NCBI RefSeq assembly: GCF_010993705.1
Contig: NZ_WOFO01000014.1
Coordinates: 27,777-91,776, forward strand
From: Cyclobacterium sp. SYSU L10401
Lineage (GTDB): Bacteria; Bacteroidota; Bacteroidia; Cytophagales; Cyclobacteriaceae
Reading direction: 5' to 3'
Length of the DNA stretch: 64,000 nucleotides
The position numbers and the translations under genes are program-made. Each line of letters opens with the position of its first letter. Within the stretch, counting starts at the first letter, position 1. The notes under the pieces were generated by a model that did no database searches, had not been told where the DNA came from, and saw only the letters and a list, made by a program, of their open reading frames with translations. Of the stretch, positions 18,173 to 27,753 are shown one piece after another.

Positions 18173-18463
18173 ATGCCTCAGATCAATCTCGGGATTCAGA
18201 TTGTACCCAAAAGTAAAACCCTGGACAGCTACCCATTGGTAGATAAAGCCATTGCCGTCATCGCCGCATCCGGTGTGAAATATGAAGTTACCCCTTTCGA
18301 AACCGTTATGGAAGGACCTGAAGATCAATTGATGGCCATTGCCAGGAAGGCCCAGGATGCCGTACTTGCTGCCGGAGCAGATGAAATATTGGTATATTAC
18401 CGCATGCAGATCAGAGCCGACAGGGATGTGAGCATGGATGAAAAGACCCACCCTCATCGATAA
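18173..18463 (+). CDS. MTH1187/YqgV-type thiamine-binding family protein (DUF77)
   Basis: 96 residues with a ferredoxin-like alpha/beta fold by family. Markers are INLGIQIVP at the N-terminus, a central GVKYEVTPFETVMEG and the C-terminal DEILVYYRMQIRADRD. Family members form tetramers and the group has been linked to thiamine binding; the physiological role remains unsettled. No thiamine biosynthesis genes are here. The start is 3 nt after pth and the next gene starts 10 nt on, so they are probably one transcript. Confidence 0.85.
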   Translation: MPQINLGIQIVPKSKTLDSYPLVDKAIAVIAASGVKYEVTPFETVMEGPEDQLMAIARKAQDAVLAAGADEILVYYRMQIRADRDVSMDEKTHPHR

Positions 18464-18473
18464 GCATGCTCCC

Positions 18474-20204
18474 ATGAACCGGCGCCTCAACAAAAGTCGA
18501 CGTATTGATACTTTTGAAAAGAAAATGCTGTCCGGTGTGATCCTGCTTTGGATACTTTGCTTTTCAGAAATCATGGGGCAAAGCCTTCCGGTAAATTACC
18601 CCTTGATCCAGGACTACCTGAGAAGACAACAAGTGGCAGGAAAGTTTCCCCTTACCCACAGTTTTCAGCTTTTACCCCTTCAAGCTGAAGTTATCGGGCA
18701 GGCACCTTATAAGGAAGACAGCATCACCAACCTGGATTTTGGAAAAGCCCTGCTTAAAGACGGTAAAAACTTTCAATTCCGCCTTTTGCCGGTGCAGCTA
18801 AGCCAACATTTCAATTCCTCCCATCCCTACAGCCGAAATCAGGGTCCTCTTCTGCCCGCCAAAGGTTTCCAGCATATGATTGAGCTGGGTTTTCAGGCAA
18901 GCTGGGGACCTGTCAGCCTCCAGCTATACCCTCAGTTTCTTTATGCACAAAACCTTCCTTTTGAGGAATATGATCCTTCCCTACCGGAAATTTTTTTCAT
19001 CCGGATAAGTAATTTTGTAGGCCGGCTGGATATCCCGGTAAAGCACGGCAGGCAGCCCATTCGGAGGACATTACCCGGAAACTCTCATATAAAAGTAAAT
19101 TTTGGCGCTTTCGCTGCCGGCGTATCTACAGAAAATCTATGGTGGGGGCCCGGAATACAGCAGGCATTGTTGATCAGTGACAATGCAGAAGGATTCCTGC
19201 ATGCCACCCTACATACCCGAAAGCCAGCCAAAACGGCCATAGGCCATTTTGAAGGCCAGTACTTCATGGGCAAGTTGGAAAACTCCCAATTACCCTATTA
19301 CAGTGACAGCAGTTTTGAACGTTTCAGAACATACCCTGATGATTGGCGCTATTTTACTGGTATTACCCTTAGCTATTCACCTAAATGGATAAAAGGATTG
19401 TCCTTAGGGGTCGGAAGAACCTTTATGATGTACAGCAGGAAATTAGAGGAAAATGGCTGGGCGGCCTGGTTCCCCATCTTTGAAGGGCTACAGAAAGAGC
19501 GGGTTGGCCTGGAAACATCCAGGTTCCGGGAAACCGACCAGCATTTTACTGCCTTTGGACGCTGGGTTTTGCCAGAGGTAAAAATGGAAATATACGGTGA
19601 ATTTATCCGTACGGACCACGCATTAAACTGGAGGGAATTGATACTGAATCCTGAACATGCCCGGGGCTACACCCTGGGATTCAGTAAAATAATCCCCCTA
19701 CAGGAGAACAAACAGGTTCACATCAACCTGGAAATGACCCAGACGGAAAATAGTATCAATAACCTGGTAAAATACGAGGGCAGTAGTTTTAATTTTAACC
19801 ATGGAGGATTGGGACTCTATGAGAATTTCCAGGTTGTCCATGGTCTTACCCATAAAGGGCAGGTAATCGGATCAGGTCTCGGACACAGTGGGAATGGTGC
19901 AAGGGTTACCGTCAGTAGGACAAATGGCCTGGACAGCTGGGGCTTTTCCCTGGAGCGGCTATCCAGAGACAATAATTTCTACAATTTCAATAAGGCCAAC
20001 GGGCTGGACCTACTCCCCTGGGTAGACTTGAGCATGGGAGCCCACTTGGACAAAAGGCTAGGCCAATTGCTGGTATCAACCAGAATCCGGCTGATCCAAT
20101 CGCACAATTATAATTTCGGGATCGTAGAAAGCAATTCAATTGGGGATTTCGGAAACAAGCGGCTAAATTTTCATTCCCGAATCAAGCTGGCTTATCTTTT
20201 CTGA
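18474..20204 (+). CDS. Capsule assembly Wzi family outer-membrane protein
   Basis: 576 residues from ATG 18474 (an earlier in-frame ATG at 18438 overlaps the previous gene). A signal peptide (about 18-38, ending near IMGQ) is followed by a long beta-barrel with many alternating aromatic strands and a final aromatic residue (LAYLF), normal for BAM substrates. Motifs such as NLWWGPG and AFGRWVLPE are those of Wzi-like proteins in Bacteroidota. Wzi in E. coli binds capsule at the surface. With no capsule genes nearby its polysaccharide is unknown. It is the distal gene after pth and DUF77. Confidence 0.85.
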   Translation: MNRRLNKSRRIDTFEKKMLSGVILLWILCFSEIMGQSLPVNYPLIQDYLRRQQVAGKFPLTHSFQLLPLQAEVIGQAPYKEDSITNLDFGKALLKDGKNFQFRLLPVQLSQHFNSSHPYSRNQGPLLPAKGFQHMIELGFQASWGPVSLQLYPQFLYAQNLPFEEYDPSLPEIFFIRISNFVGRLDIPVKHGRQPIRRTLPGNSHIKVNFGAFAAGVSTENLWWGPGIQQALLISDNAEGFLHATLHTRKPAKTAIGHFEGQYFMGKLENSQLPYYSDSSFERFRTYPDDWRYFTGITLSYSPKWIKGLSLGVGRTFMMYSRKLEENGWAAWFPIFEGLQKERVGLETSRFRETDQHFTAFGRWVLPEVKMEIYGEFIRTDHALNWRELILNPEHARGYTLGFSKIIPLQENKQVHINLEMTQTENSINNLVKYEGSSFNFNHGGLGLYENFQVVHGLTHKGQVIGSGLGHSGNGARVTVSRTNGLDSWGFSLERLSRDNNFYNFNKANGLDLLPWVDLSMGAHLDKRLGQLLVSTRIRLIQSHNYNFGIVESNSIGDFGNKRLNFHSRIKLAYLF

Positions 20205-20225
20205 ATTGGCGCAGCGTAAATTAAG

Positions 20226-20255
20226 CAGCAGGCTTCACGTTTGGAAAGCCTGCTG
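20226..20255. terminator. Bidirectional terminator between wzi-like gene and Dabb gene
   Basis: A 10-bp perfect stem, CAGCAGGCTT (20226-20235) with AAGCCTGCTG (20246-20255), lies in the 59-nt gap between convergent stops. It is followed by TTT and then a T-rich stretch on the plus strand. Confidence 0.65.
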
Positions 20256-20263
20256 TTTACTGA

Positions 20264-20686
20264 TTATTTTGCCCAGTAATCTATTACGGTTACATCTTTC
20301 ATATGTGGGCTTAAAACTTCCACAAATGCCTGGTGATCAGGATGCGGTAAATAAACTTCACGGTCTGCTTCACTTTCAAACGTAACCAAAAAACAATGGG
20401 TAAGCCCGTTGTTTAGTCCCTCAGGACTATTGTTTGTTCCCCATTCAAAATCCTTAATTTGAGGGATTTTATCTTGCAAAGCAATAAAAGCATCTTCTAC
20501 TTTTTTAATGTCTTCCTGACTGGATTCCTCCTTAAAGGATAGCAAGACCACATGTCTCAACATGGCTTTTTCGGTTACATTTTGCTCCATTTCTATGGTT
20601 TTTTCTTCTGTTTCACTAGATGTGTTTCCGGATTGACAGGCTGCCGCCAACAATACCAGCATGGCAAATGAAAAAAATCGATACAT
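20264..20686 (-). CDS. Dabb (stress-responsive A/B barrel) domain lipoprotein
   Basis: 140 residues from ATG 20686, picked because MYRFFSFAMLVLLAAAC forms a clean lipoprotein signal with Cys 17; the frame is open 21 codons further. The mature part is a Dabb domain: MLRHVVLLSFKEES, the FEWGTNNSPEG loop, THCFLVTFESEADREVYLPHPDHQAF. Dabb proteins are dimeric ferredoxin-like barrels of diverse or unknown function. It is single-gene and converges on the wzi-like gene. Confidence 0.88.
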   Translation of the reverse strand: MYRFFSFAMLVLLAAACQSGNTSSETEEKTIEMEQNVTEKAMLRHVVLLSFKEESSQEDIKKVEDAFIALQDKIPQIKDFEWGTNNSPEGLNNGLTHCFLVTFESEADREVYLPHPDHQAFVEVLSPHMKDVTVIDYWAK

Positions 20687-20933
20687 GGTGTTTTTTGTTT
20701 TGGTTATCAATTGAACGATTAAGAAGTAAAATAAATGAAAAAAAACCATTTTAAAGCAAATTAGTATTTTTATTGTTCCCTTGCCAGCGTTTATTTTCTG
20801 ATAACCTGGAGAATCAGGTGAAATCTTATCTTTTGAATGACCCTCTTTCTACTATTTATTTACAGCAAATTCAATTATTTATGCTACTTTTATAAAAAAT
20901 TTATTTATTCTGGGCCAATATTATGATAAATAC

Positions 20934-20955
20934 CATTTACTTTTAAAAGTAAATG
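20934..20955. promoter_or_regulatory. Perfect 22-bp palindrome upstream of a response regulator
   Basis: CATTTACTTTTAAAAGTAAATG is a perfect inverted repeat with no loop, ending 54 nt before the start of the receiver protein gene. Its symmetry suggests a dimeric-regulator operator or a small stem-loop; there is no T-run beyond it. The surrounding 260-nt gap (20750-21009) is otherwise empty. Confidence 0.55.
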
Positions 20956-21009
20956 CCATCAATTCAATCAAACAGCAATATTAAACAGCATTAAGGATCA
21001 GTAATTTTT

Positions 21010-21411
21010 ATGGATAAGATCGGATTAACGTACATTGTGGATGATGACCCGCTATACAATTTTGGAGCAAAAAAACTTTTGGCACTCACTTCCTTCTCAG
21101 AAGATGCCTCCTTTTTTTTGAATGGCGAAGCTGCGTGGAAAGATTTTGAAAAAAGGATTCGGGAAGATGTGGTGCTTCCAGATGCCATCCTCCTGGACAT
21201 CAACATGCCCATTATGAATGGCTGGCAATTCCTGGACAGGGTTTCGGAGGCAAATTTCACCCATCCCGTAAAGATTTTTGTCATCTCTTCCTCTATCAAC
21301 CAGGATGAAATGGATCGGGCCAAGAACTATCCTTTGGTCGTTGATTACATCACCAAGCCGATGACCCTGGATAAATTTAAATTCCTGAAAAAACGTATTC
21401 TGGACTTGTAG
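21010..21411 (+). CDS. Single-domain response regulator (receiver only)
   Basis: 133 residues, one receiver domain and no output domain. The acidic pair is Asp11-Asp12 (IVDDDP), the phosphoacceptor Asp63 in LLDINMPIMNG, followed by Ser93/94 in VISSS and Lys116 in ITKP. This CheY/Spo0F-like form usually relays phosphate or acts by binding a protein. No kinase is adjacent; the hybrid kinase 5 kb upstream is a conceivable but untested partner. A perfect palindrome precedes the gene. Confidence 0.92.
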   Translation: MDKIGLTYIVDDDPLYNFGAKKLLALTSFSEDASFFLNGEAAWKDFEKRIREDVVLPDAILLDINMPIMNGWQFLDRVSEANFTHPVKIFVISSSINQDEMDRAKNYPLVVDYITKPMTLDKFKFLKKRILDL

Positions 21412-21446
21412 CTTCACAAAGGACCAGCAATTTTACCCCTTTCCCA

Positions 21447-24400
21447 TCAATCTTCTGACTGATTTTTATCCATGGCCTGATAGACTTGTTCGAGTATGTT
21501 TGTCCTGATATTGAGGCGGTAGATGTTTCTGTTTTCCCTTGACGGATAAACCCGGTTAGATAGGAAAACATAAACTATTTCATTTTCCGGATCTATCCAG
21601 GTATAGGTTCCGGTAAAGCCCGAATGTCCAAAACTACTTTCCGGTGCACTTGGTGCTGCATTTCCATTGGGATCTCCCGGTTTATTGGGTCGGTCAAAAC
21701 CCATTCCCCTATAATTGCCGGACTCACAATACACACACCTGGAATATGCTGAAACCACCCCGGGGGCAATGAGCTGCTGCCTGGCATAGTTACCGTCATA
21801 GAGGTAGAGGTGCATGAGTTTGGCCAGATCGTTGGCATTGCCGAACAATCCTGCATGCCCGCTTATTCCTCCCAGCATGGCTGCCCCCTCATCATGAACG
21901 GTGGCATGAAGTAACTGCTTTCTAAAGGCTGTATCTATCTCTGAAGGGACAACCCTGTCCAGCGAATAATTTTTATATGGATTGTAGGTAAGCGTGGCTG
22001 CTCCCAGGGGCTTGTAAAGGTTCCGCTCCAGGTAATCATAAAAACCCTCTCCAGTGATGGCCTCCACTACTTTTGGGGCTAAAATAAAAGAAAGGTCACT
22101 GTACACATATCCGGGTTCAGGATTTAAAGGTGAGTCCAGGATCTCCTTATAAATCTTTTGATCATATTTACGGTGGATATACAAATTATCAGCCACCCTG
22201 ACCGGAAATCTTCGGGAAGAGTCAGATTTCATGGTAAACCATTTAAAGCTTCCATTCTTCCTGACGGTGGACATCCAGAAAGGAATCCAGGACCGCAGTC
22301 TGGCCTGGTGGGTCAATATATCACTGTACTTCAAACCCGCTTTATTGGTGCCTCTTGCAGCCGGTAAATAAGTGCCCAGGGTTTCGTTTTCATCAAATTT
22401 CCCCAGACCTTTCAAATGCATGAATGCTGCCAGCGACGTGCTGATTTTGGTAATGGAGGCCAGATCATACAGGTCACCTGACCTCACCTCCTGCAGGGAG
22501 TCATAGGTATGGTACCCAAATGCTTTGTGGTAAAATACCTGTCCTCCCTTTGCCAATAGTACCTGTCCCCCCGGAATGGCCCTTTCACGGATGGCCAGCT
22601 GCATCATGGAATCAATGCCCGTCAAATCTTCTGTGGCTATCCCCACTCCTTCAGGCTGGGTGTAGCCGATACGAAAACCGGCTGCTGTCTCCAAACCGTC
22701 TCCCAGGCCAAAAGCTTCATTAATGGTCACCGGAAGTTTTCCCTTTGCCCCTATCCCCCCAAAAATTAACTGAGCCGTCAGGTCCTGTGTCAGCGGGGTT
22801 TCCTGATAGGCTGCAATCAGGCCTGAAGCCTGCTCCAAACCTGGAATTTTATCCAAACTATATACATTTCCAAAAATACTGACAACCACAGCCTGATTGG
22901 CCATGAGCTCCCTGATCAATACATTCATTTCCGGCGTAATTCCAAAATCATTGCCTCCCTCCCGAATGCCTAATCCATGAACGCCCACCAGGACCAGCTG
23001 ATACGCAGCAAGCTCCTGCTTTAAATCATAAATGGCCTCCATATCTCCGTCGCCGGGAAATGTAAAATGATCCATTGGGCTGTATCGCTCCAAGCCTTTT
23101 TGAAATTCAGTAAGCTCATCGCTCCCCAGGGAAAGGGATGCAATTCTGGTGTTTTCCAAACCCTTTACAGGCAGTATGTTATCTTCATTTCTTAACAGGG
23201 TGAGCGAGGCCTCCGTTAATTTTCTGCTCAGGTACGCTGCCTTAGGGCTGTTCAAATCTGCTATCAGGTGATCTGTGTCTACGGGTTGAAGTCGGTCTAA
23301 GCTTAACCAAGCCTTGGCCTGGAGCACTTTAAGGACTCGTTGGTCTATCTCTTCCTGACTGATATCTCCTCTCTCCAGGGCCTTTTTGACTTCCCTGATC
23401 GTGGCAGGTACATCCATGGTATTCAAAAGCATGTCATTTCCCGCTAAAAGCGCTTTGACATCTACCACGCCCGGAGGGTAATAGCTGGCCACAGCCTGCA
23501 TATTCAACGCATCAGTAAATACCAATCCTTCAAACCCCATTTCCTTTTTCAACAAGTCAGTAACTATGGGCCTGGATAAGGTTGATGCCAAATTTGGGGT
23601 GTCATCCAGTGCAGGAATATTCATATGGGCCACCATGATGCTGCCCAGGCCCTGATCCATTAATTGCTGAAAAGGAAATAATTCTGTTTCCTGTAACCTC
23701 TTTTTGGAAAAATGGAGTACAGGCAGGGAATAATGGGAGTCAGCATCCGTATCTCCATGCCCGGGAAAATGCTTGGCAGAAGCCAATATTCCATGATCCT
23801 GCATGCCCCTCATGTATGCCAGTGATTTTATGGCCACATTTTCCTTCTCCTCCCCGAAAGAACGAAAACCAATGACCGGATTGTTGGCATTGTTATTTAC
23901 ATCTACCACCGGAGCAAAATTCACATGGATACCTGCTCTTTTGGCCTGCCGGGCTACTTCTGCACCCATTTCATACAGGAGTTCCGGATCTGAGATTCCG
24001 CCCAGAGCCATTTGGTATGGGTAGCGCACGGTGCTATCCAGGCGCATGCGCAAACCCCACTCTCCGTCCAGACTGATCATCAGGGGTACCTTGGATTCCT
24101 CCTGGAAGCGATTGATCATATGGGCCTGCCTTACTGGTCCCCCCTGAAAAAAAATGATCCCCCCTACCCCATACTTGCTTACCAAACCCGATATGGAATC
24201 TACATGAACCTGATCCTTATTAGAATAGGCAGGAATCATGATCAGCTGAGCAATGCGTTCCTCAGGACTGAGGCTGGCCAAAACAGAATCTGCCCAGGGC
24301 CGATATTTTTCATCCAGGAAAGGAGGCGCCTGCCCTTGTGCCAGGAGGAGTGGACCCGTAAGAAAAAACAGTGCCATGAAAAAAAGCATGTTTCCTGAAA

Positions 24401-24494
24401 AGATCGACTTGTATTTACCCTTAAAAATTGAAATGATGCAGGACACCACCTTTTTTGCGTTTATAATTTTTATCATTTTTTCGAATACCATCAA
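21447..24494 (-). CDS. GH3 beta-N-acetylhexosaminidase fused to a class C beta-lactamase-type serine hydrolase
   Basis: 1015 residues; the true start may be one of several ATGs down to 24389, since the hydrophobic signal (MLFFMALFFLTGPLLLAQ) begins at residue 36. GH3 N-terminal barrel (about 60-420): KHFPGHGDT followed by SH (about 246, catalytic loop of the NagZ type) and FTDALNMQ (Asp nucleophile near 326). A GH3 C-terminal-like domain spans about 430-620. Serine hydrolase (about 640-1000): SITK (SxxK, Ser about 678), YSDLS (tyrosine motif) and HSGFTG. The pairing suggests periplasmic handling of peptidoglycan, one module removing N-acetylglucosamine and the other a peptide or ester. This fusion is common in Bacteroidota. 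Confidence 0.9.
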   Translation of the reverse strand: MMVFEKMIKIINAKKVVSCIISIFKGKYKSIFSGNMLFFMALFFLTGPLLLAQGQAPPFLDEKYRPWADSVLASLSPEERIAQLIMIPAYSNKDQVHVDSISGLVSKYGVGGIIFFQGGPVRQAHMINRFQEESKVPLMISLDGEWGLRMRLDSTVRYPYQMALGGISDPELLYEMGAEVARQAKRAGIHVNFAPVVDVNNNANNPVIGFRSFGEEKENVAIKSLAYMRGMQDHGILASAKHFPGHGDTDADSHYSLPVLHFSKKRLQETELFPFQQLMDQGLGSIMVAHMNIPALDDTPNLASTLSRPIVTDLLKKEMGFEGLVFTDALNMQAVASYYPPGVVDVKALLAGNDMLLNTMDVPATIREVKKALERGDISQEEIDQRVLKVLQAKAWLSLDRLQPVDTDHLIADLNSPKAAYLSRKLTEASLTLLRNEDNILPVKGLENTRIASLSLGSDELTEFQKGLERYSPMDHFTFPGDGDMEAIYDLKQELAAYQLVLVGVHGLGIREGGNDFGITPEMNVLIRELMANQAVVVSIFGNVYSLDKIPGLEQASGLIAAYQETPLTQDLTAQLIFGGIGAKGKLPVTINEAFGLGDGLETAAGFRIGYTQPEGVGIATEDLTGIDSMMQLAIRERAIPGGQVLLAKGGQVFYHKAFGYHTYDSLQEVRSGDLYDLASITKISTSLAAFMHLKGLGKFDENETLGTYLPAARGTNKAGLKYSDILTHQARLRSWIPFWMSTVRKNGSFKWFTMKSDSSRRFPVRVADNLYIHRKYDQKIYKEILDSPLNPEPGYVYSDLSFILAPKVVEAITGEGFYDYLERNLYKPLGAATLTYNPYKNYSLDRVVPSEIDTAFRKQLLHATVHDEGAAMLGGISGHAGLFGNANDLAKLMHLYLYDGNYARQQLIAPGVVSAYSRCVYCESGNYRGMGFDRPNKPGDPNGNAAPSAPESSFGHSGFTGTYTWIDPENEIVYVFLSNRVYPSRENRNIYRLNIRTNILEQVYQAMDKNQSED

Positions 24495-24591
24495 ATTGAC
24501 CTGAAAGATACCAATTTTGTCGCTTACCGTTAAAATGATTTAAAGAAATTGCCTATCATTGGAAGTTAATTTTCATTTCAATTAGGAAAAC

Positions 24592-26046
24592 ATGAGCCCA
24601 CTTCTGGTTTTTGGCGTCATTGCAGGGTATTTTGCGCTTCTATTGCTGATCAGTTACCTGACCTCCCTAAAATCTGACAGCCTTACGTTTTACACCGGCA
24701 ACAGGGAATCGCCCTGGTTTTTGGTGGCTTTTGGAATGGTCGGTGCATCCCTTTCCGGAGTAACCTTTATTTCTGTTCCCGGAGAGGTCGGCAATACCAA
24801 CTGGGCTTACCTGCAATTTGTGATGGGCAATATGGTGGGTTATGCCGTGATTGCCCTGGTATTGATCCCGCTATTTTATAAGCTGAACCTGATTTCCATT
24901 TACGAATACCTGAAAAGCAGGTTTGGCCACAAAACCTACCTTTCCGGGGCTACCATTTTTCTGATTTCCCAGACCATAGGTGCCTCCTTTCGCTTATTCC
25001 TGGCAGCCACTGTCCTGCAAATTGCCTTTTTTGATGCCTTCGGCATTCCCTTTTATGCTTCGGTTTTTTCTACCATGCTTCTGATCTGGCTATACACATA
25101 CAAAAGTGGCATCAAAACCATCGTCTGGACCGACACCCTGCAGACCACCTTCCTGCTTTTGGCTGTTATCATTACCATCATCGTAATCGCTAACCAGCTG
25201 GGTAAAAGCGGGGGTGAAATCCTTGCCATCATCGGAGAAAGTGACCTGTCCAAAATCTTTGTTTGGGAAGGCAATACCAGTCAAAATTTCTTCAAAATGT
25301 TTGCCGGAGGGGTATTCATTACCATTGCCATGAACGGGCTGGACCAAAATGTGATGCAGAAAAACCTGACCTGCCGCAATAAGGGAGAAGCCCAGAAAAA
25401 TATCTTTTGGTTTGCCATAAGCTTTTTCCTTTCCAACCTGCTTTTCCTGGCACTGGGTATTTTGCTGTACCATTATTCAGGAGTAAATGGCCTGGCGCTG
25501 CCGGCTGCATCTGACGAGCTCTTCCCAACCCTGGCCCTGAATCATTTTGGCATTCTCGCAGGCGTAGTCTTTTTGCTGGGTATCACGGCTGCGGCCTTTT
25601 CCAGTGCAGACTCTGCATTGACGGCGTTGACTACTTCATTTTGTATTGATATTGTGAATCTTCCAGCCAAGGAAAACATCAACCAGGATCAGACCCGTAG
25701 GTGGATCCATATAGGCTTTACCTTCCTGGTATTTCTGACCATCGTGGTTTTTAATGAAGTCAATGACCGAAGTGTGGTAAGTGCGGTATTCAAAGCTGCC
25801 GGCTTCACCTATGGTCCCCTGTTGGGACTGTTTGCCTTTGGGCTGACCAACCAGCTGACAATCAGAGACCGCTGGGTACCGTACATCTGCCTGATCAGTC
25901 CCTCGCTCTCCTTTGTGATTGATTGGAATGCTGCCAGCTGGTTCAATGGCTTTCAATTCGGTTTTGAAATCCTGCTGGTCAATGCCGCCATCACCTTCCT
26001 GGGTTTATGGATCAGTTCCAGAAATATCCTTTCACCGCATCAGTGA
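24592..26046 (+). CDS. Sodium:solute symporter (SSS family)
   Basis: 484 residues with about 13 membrane helices. SSS features are the first helix followed by DSLTFYTGNRESPWF, GASLSGVTFISVPG in the second helix, the ITAAAFSSADSALTAL helix with sodium-site serines, and FCIDIVN after it. It imports an organic solute with Na+. The substrate cannot be told, but the position divergent from a GH3/serine hydrolase (97-nt gap) makes a sugar or amino-sugar fragment attractive. Its 3' end overlaps the next minus-strand gene by 15 nt. Confidence 0.92.
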   Translation: MSPLLVFGVIAGYFALLLLISYLTSLKSDSLTFYTGNRESPWFLVAFGMVGASLSGVTFISVPGEVGNTNWAYLQFVMGNMVGYAVIALVLIPLFYKLNLISIYEYLKSRFGHKTYLSGATIFLISQTIGASFRLFLAATVLQIAFFDAFGIPFYASVFSTMLLIWLYTYKSGIKTIVWTDTLQTTFLLLAVIITIIVIANQLGKSGGEILAIIGESDLSKIFVWEGNTSQNFFKMFAGGVFITIAMNGLDQNVMQKNLTCRNKGEAQKNIFWFAISFFLSNLLFLALGILLYHYSGVNGLALPAASDELFPTLALNHFGILAGVVFLLGITAAAFSSADSALTALTTSFCIDIVNLPAKENINQDQTRRWIHIGFTFLVFLTIVVFNEVNDRSVVSAVFKAAGFTYGPLLGLFAFGLTNQLTIRDRWVPYICLISPSLSFVIDWNAASWFNGFQFGFEILLVNAAITFLGLWISSRNILSPHQ

Positions 26047-26226
26047 AAAGGGCAACATGAACAAGGCAAAAATCATGGATAAGGTCAGGGTGACCCCAAA
26101 CCCCAATAGCCGGAATGGCAACAGGATCAGCCAGATCAACGGATAAAGGAATAACAGCAAAATGGCAATGGGCCAGCAAAGAACAAAAAGGATGGCCCAA
26201 AGCACCAGGCCGGTAAATGCGCTCAT
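26032..26226 (-). CDS. Small two-helix membrane protein
   Basis: 64 residues, almost entirely hydrophobic: helix one about 5-31 (LVLWAILFVLCWPIAILLLF), helix two about 36-60. Short proteins of this composition are widespread in Bacteroidota without known function. The antisense overlap with the symporter stop is only 15 nt, codon use looks normal and no larger frame competes. It could be the product of a real small gene or chance; the even spacing of Pro, Leu and Phe favours real. Confidence 0.6.
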   Translation of the reverse strand: MSAFTGLVLWAILFVLCWPIAILLLFLYPLIWLILLPFRLLGFGVTLTLSMIFALFMLPFSLMR

Positions 26227-26422
26227 GGTTAAAATTTAAGTGGTGTTTTTGAGTCCATTATTCCAATTGAATGCCAAATTATAAAAAATGCCTTTTGCCG
26301 CAATCAAGAGCCTTTCATAAATAAAGCACCGCAGGAGAAGTCCGTATTCGGACAGGTATTTGTCCGATCATAGCTTCCCTAGGCACTGAAGTAAAATGCA
26401 TCCTGGCAAGCTGCTGGCTTTT

Positions 26423-27397
26423 TTATATGATTAAAGCTTTGAATGTGGAAAGATAGAGGGATTTCAGAAAAGCCTGGTCTTCTTTGGATAGCTTCACGGT
26501 ACCTGCAGTATTTTGAAGGGCCTGTTTGGGCGTTCGGATACCCGGAATCACCGTGGAAACCCCTTCAAAACCGAGGACAAAACTCAAAGCCAGCTGTCCC
26601 TTGCTGACGCCATATTTCTCCGCCAGGGGCCATACCTGGTCCAAAGCGCCCAGTAACGCATCAAGCTTTTCGGGAGGAAGCCTGAATTTGCGGTGGTCAT
26701 CTTCGGGAAAACGGGTGTCCCTGGTAAATTTACCGGTAAGCAGTCCAAACTGAAAAGGCATCCTGGCGATCACCCCATGGCCAGTACCAGCCGCCTCTGA
26801 TACGATCGGCAAAGCCTCTTGATTGAGGATATTCAGTACCAGTTGAAATCCCTGTCCCATCTCCCGGCCAATAAGGTACGCCGCCTCCGGATGGGGATCA
26901 AAAGTATTCAGGGAGACTCCCCAATACCGGATCTTACCTTGCTTTTTCAATTGTTCCAAAGCTGCTATACTTTCCCCATTCTCCAAATCTGTCACTTTGG
27001 CGGTATGCAATTGATAAAAATCAATGGTTTCTCTTTTGAGTCGCTTCAGGCTGCCCTCACAGGAGGCGATGATGTGTTTTTTGGAATAATCCATAAAAAT
27101 ACTGCCATCATCATTGATCCGGTGGCCCACCTTGGTAGCCAGCACGACTTCCGAATCTGTGGAAAACACCTCCCCTATCAACTCCTCAGAATGTCCCAGC
27201 CCATAGAAATCTGCAGTATCGAAAAAATTGACTCCCTGTTCACGGGCCTTTAAAAGTGCTTTTATGGAAGTGGCATCATCCACTGTGCCCCAACCTATGG
27301 GTGTATCACCCGCCATGGCAGGTCCCCCAATGGCCCATGCACCAAATCCTATTTCACTTACGTTTAAATCCGTGTTTCCAAATTTTCTGTAGTTCAT
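26423..27397 (-). CDS. Aldo/keto reductase
   Basis: 324 residues, a single (beta/alpha)8 AKR domain. Visible are MNYRKFGNTDLNVSEIGFG, the catalytic block DTADFYGLGHSEE (Asp and Tyr), ATKVG (Lys), the QLH strand (His), and an NADP-binding C-terminal segment STVIPGIRTPKQ. It reduces an aldehyde or ketone with NAD(P)H; the closest named groups act on sugars or are oxidoreductases of unknown substrate. Monocistronic as far as can be seen. The 196 nt between it and the small membrane protein holds no gene. Confidence 0.92.
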   Translation of the reverse strand: MNYRKFGNTDLNVSEIGFGAWAIGGPAMAGDTPIGWGTVDDATSIKALLKAREQGVNFFDTADFYGLGHSEELIGEVFSTDSEVVLATKVGHRINDDGSIFMDYSKKHIIASCEGSLKRLKRETIDFYQLHTAKVTDLENGESIAALEQLKKQGKIRYWGVSLNTFDPHPEAAYLIGREMGQGFQLVLNILNQEALPIVSEAAGTGHGVIARMPFQFGLLTGKFTRDTRFPEDDHRKFRLPPEKLDALLGALDQVWPLAEKYGVSKGQLALSFVLGFEGVSTVIPGIRTPKQALQNTAGTVKLSKEDQAFLKSLYLSTFKALII

Positions 27398-27682
27398 ATT
27401 AAATGTTTTTCCTGTAGTATTGATTCACTAGATAAAAGGAAATACTTTCAATTTTAATAAAATGAGCAGAGTTTTAATAAATTTAATGATTTTATTGCTA
27501 AAAACTATTGAGCATACAGTTACTGGATATTTAATGAGCAGGTAATTACCTCGTGTGGCGCGTGAAAAATGTTGACCGTAGGGGGTACGGATTATTGGCG
27601 GTTTAAAAACAAAAAATACACTGAAATTTCTAATGTAATGACCAAAAGCTGCAATGTGGCTTAAGGTACGGATTCAACATTC

Positions 27683-27720
27683 AAAAAAACAGGGGTCTCG
27701 AAACCAATCGAAACCCCTGT
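27683..27720 (-). terminator. Intrinsic terminator after the first SusCD pair
   Basis: Arms ACAGGGGTCTCGA and TCGAAACCCCTGT pair over 12 of 13 positions (27689-27720). On the minus strand the stem is followed directly by seven T residues (27683-27689 complement). It lies 34 nt beyond the SusD stop. The remaining gap (27398-27682) up to the reductase start is AT-rich and has no gene. Confidence 0.85.
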
Positions 27721-27753
27721 CCAAAAATGTTTATTCTATCGGGTTAAAGGAAA

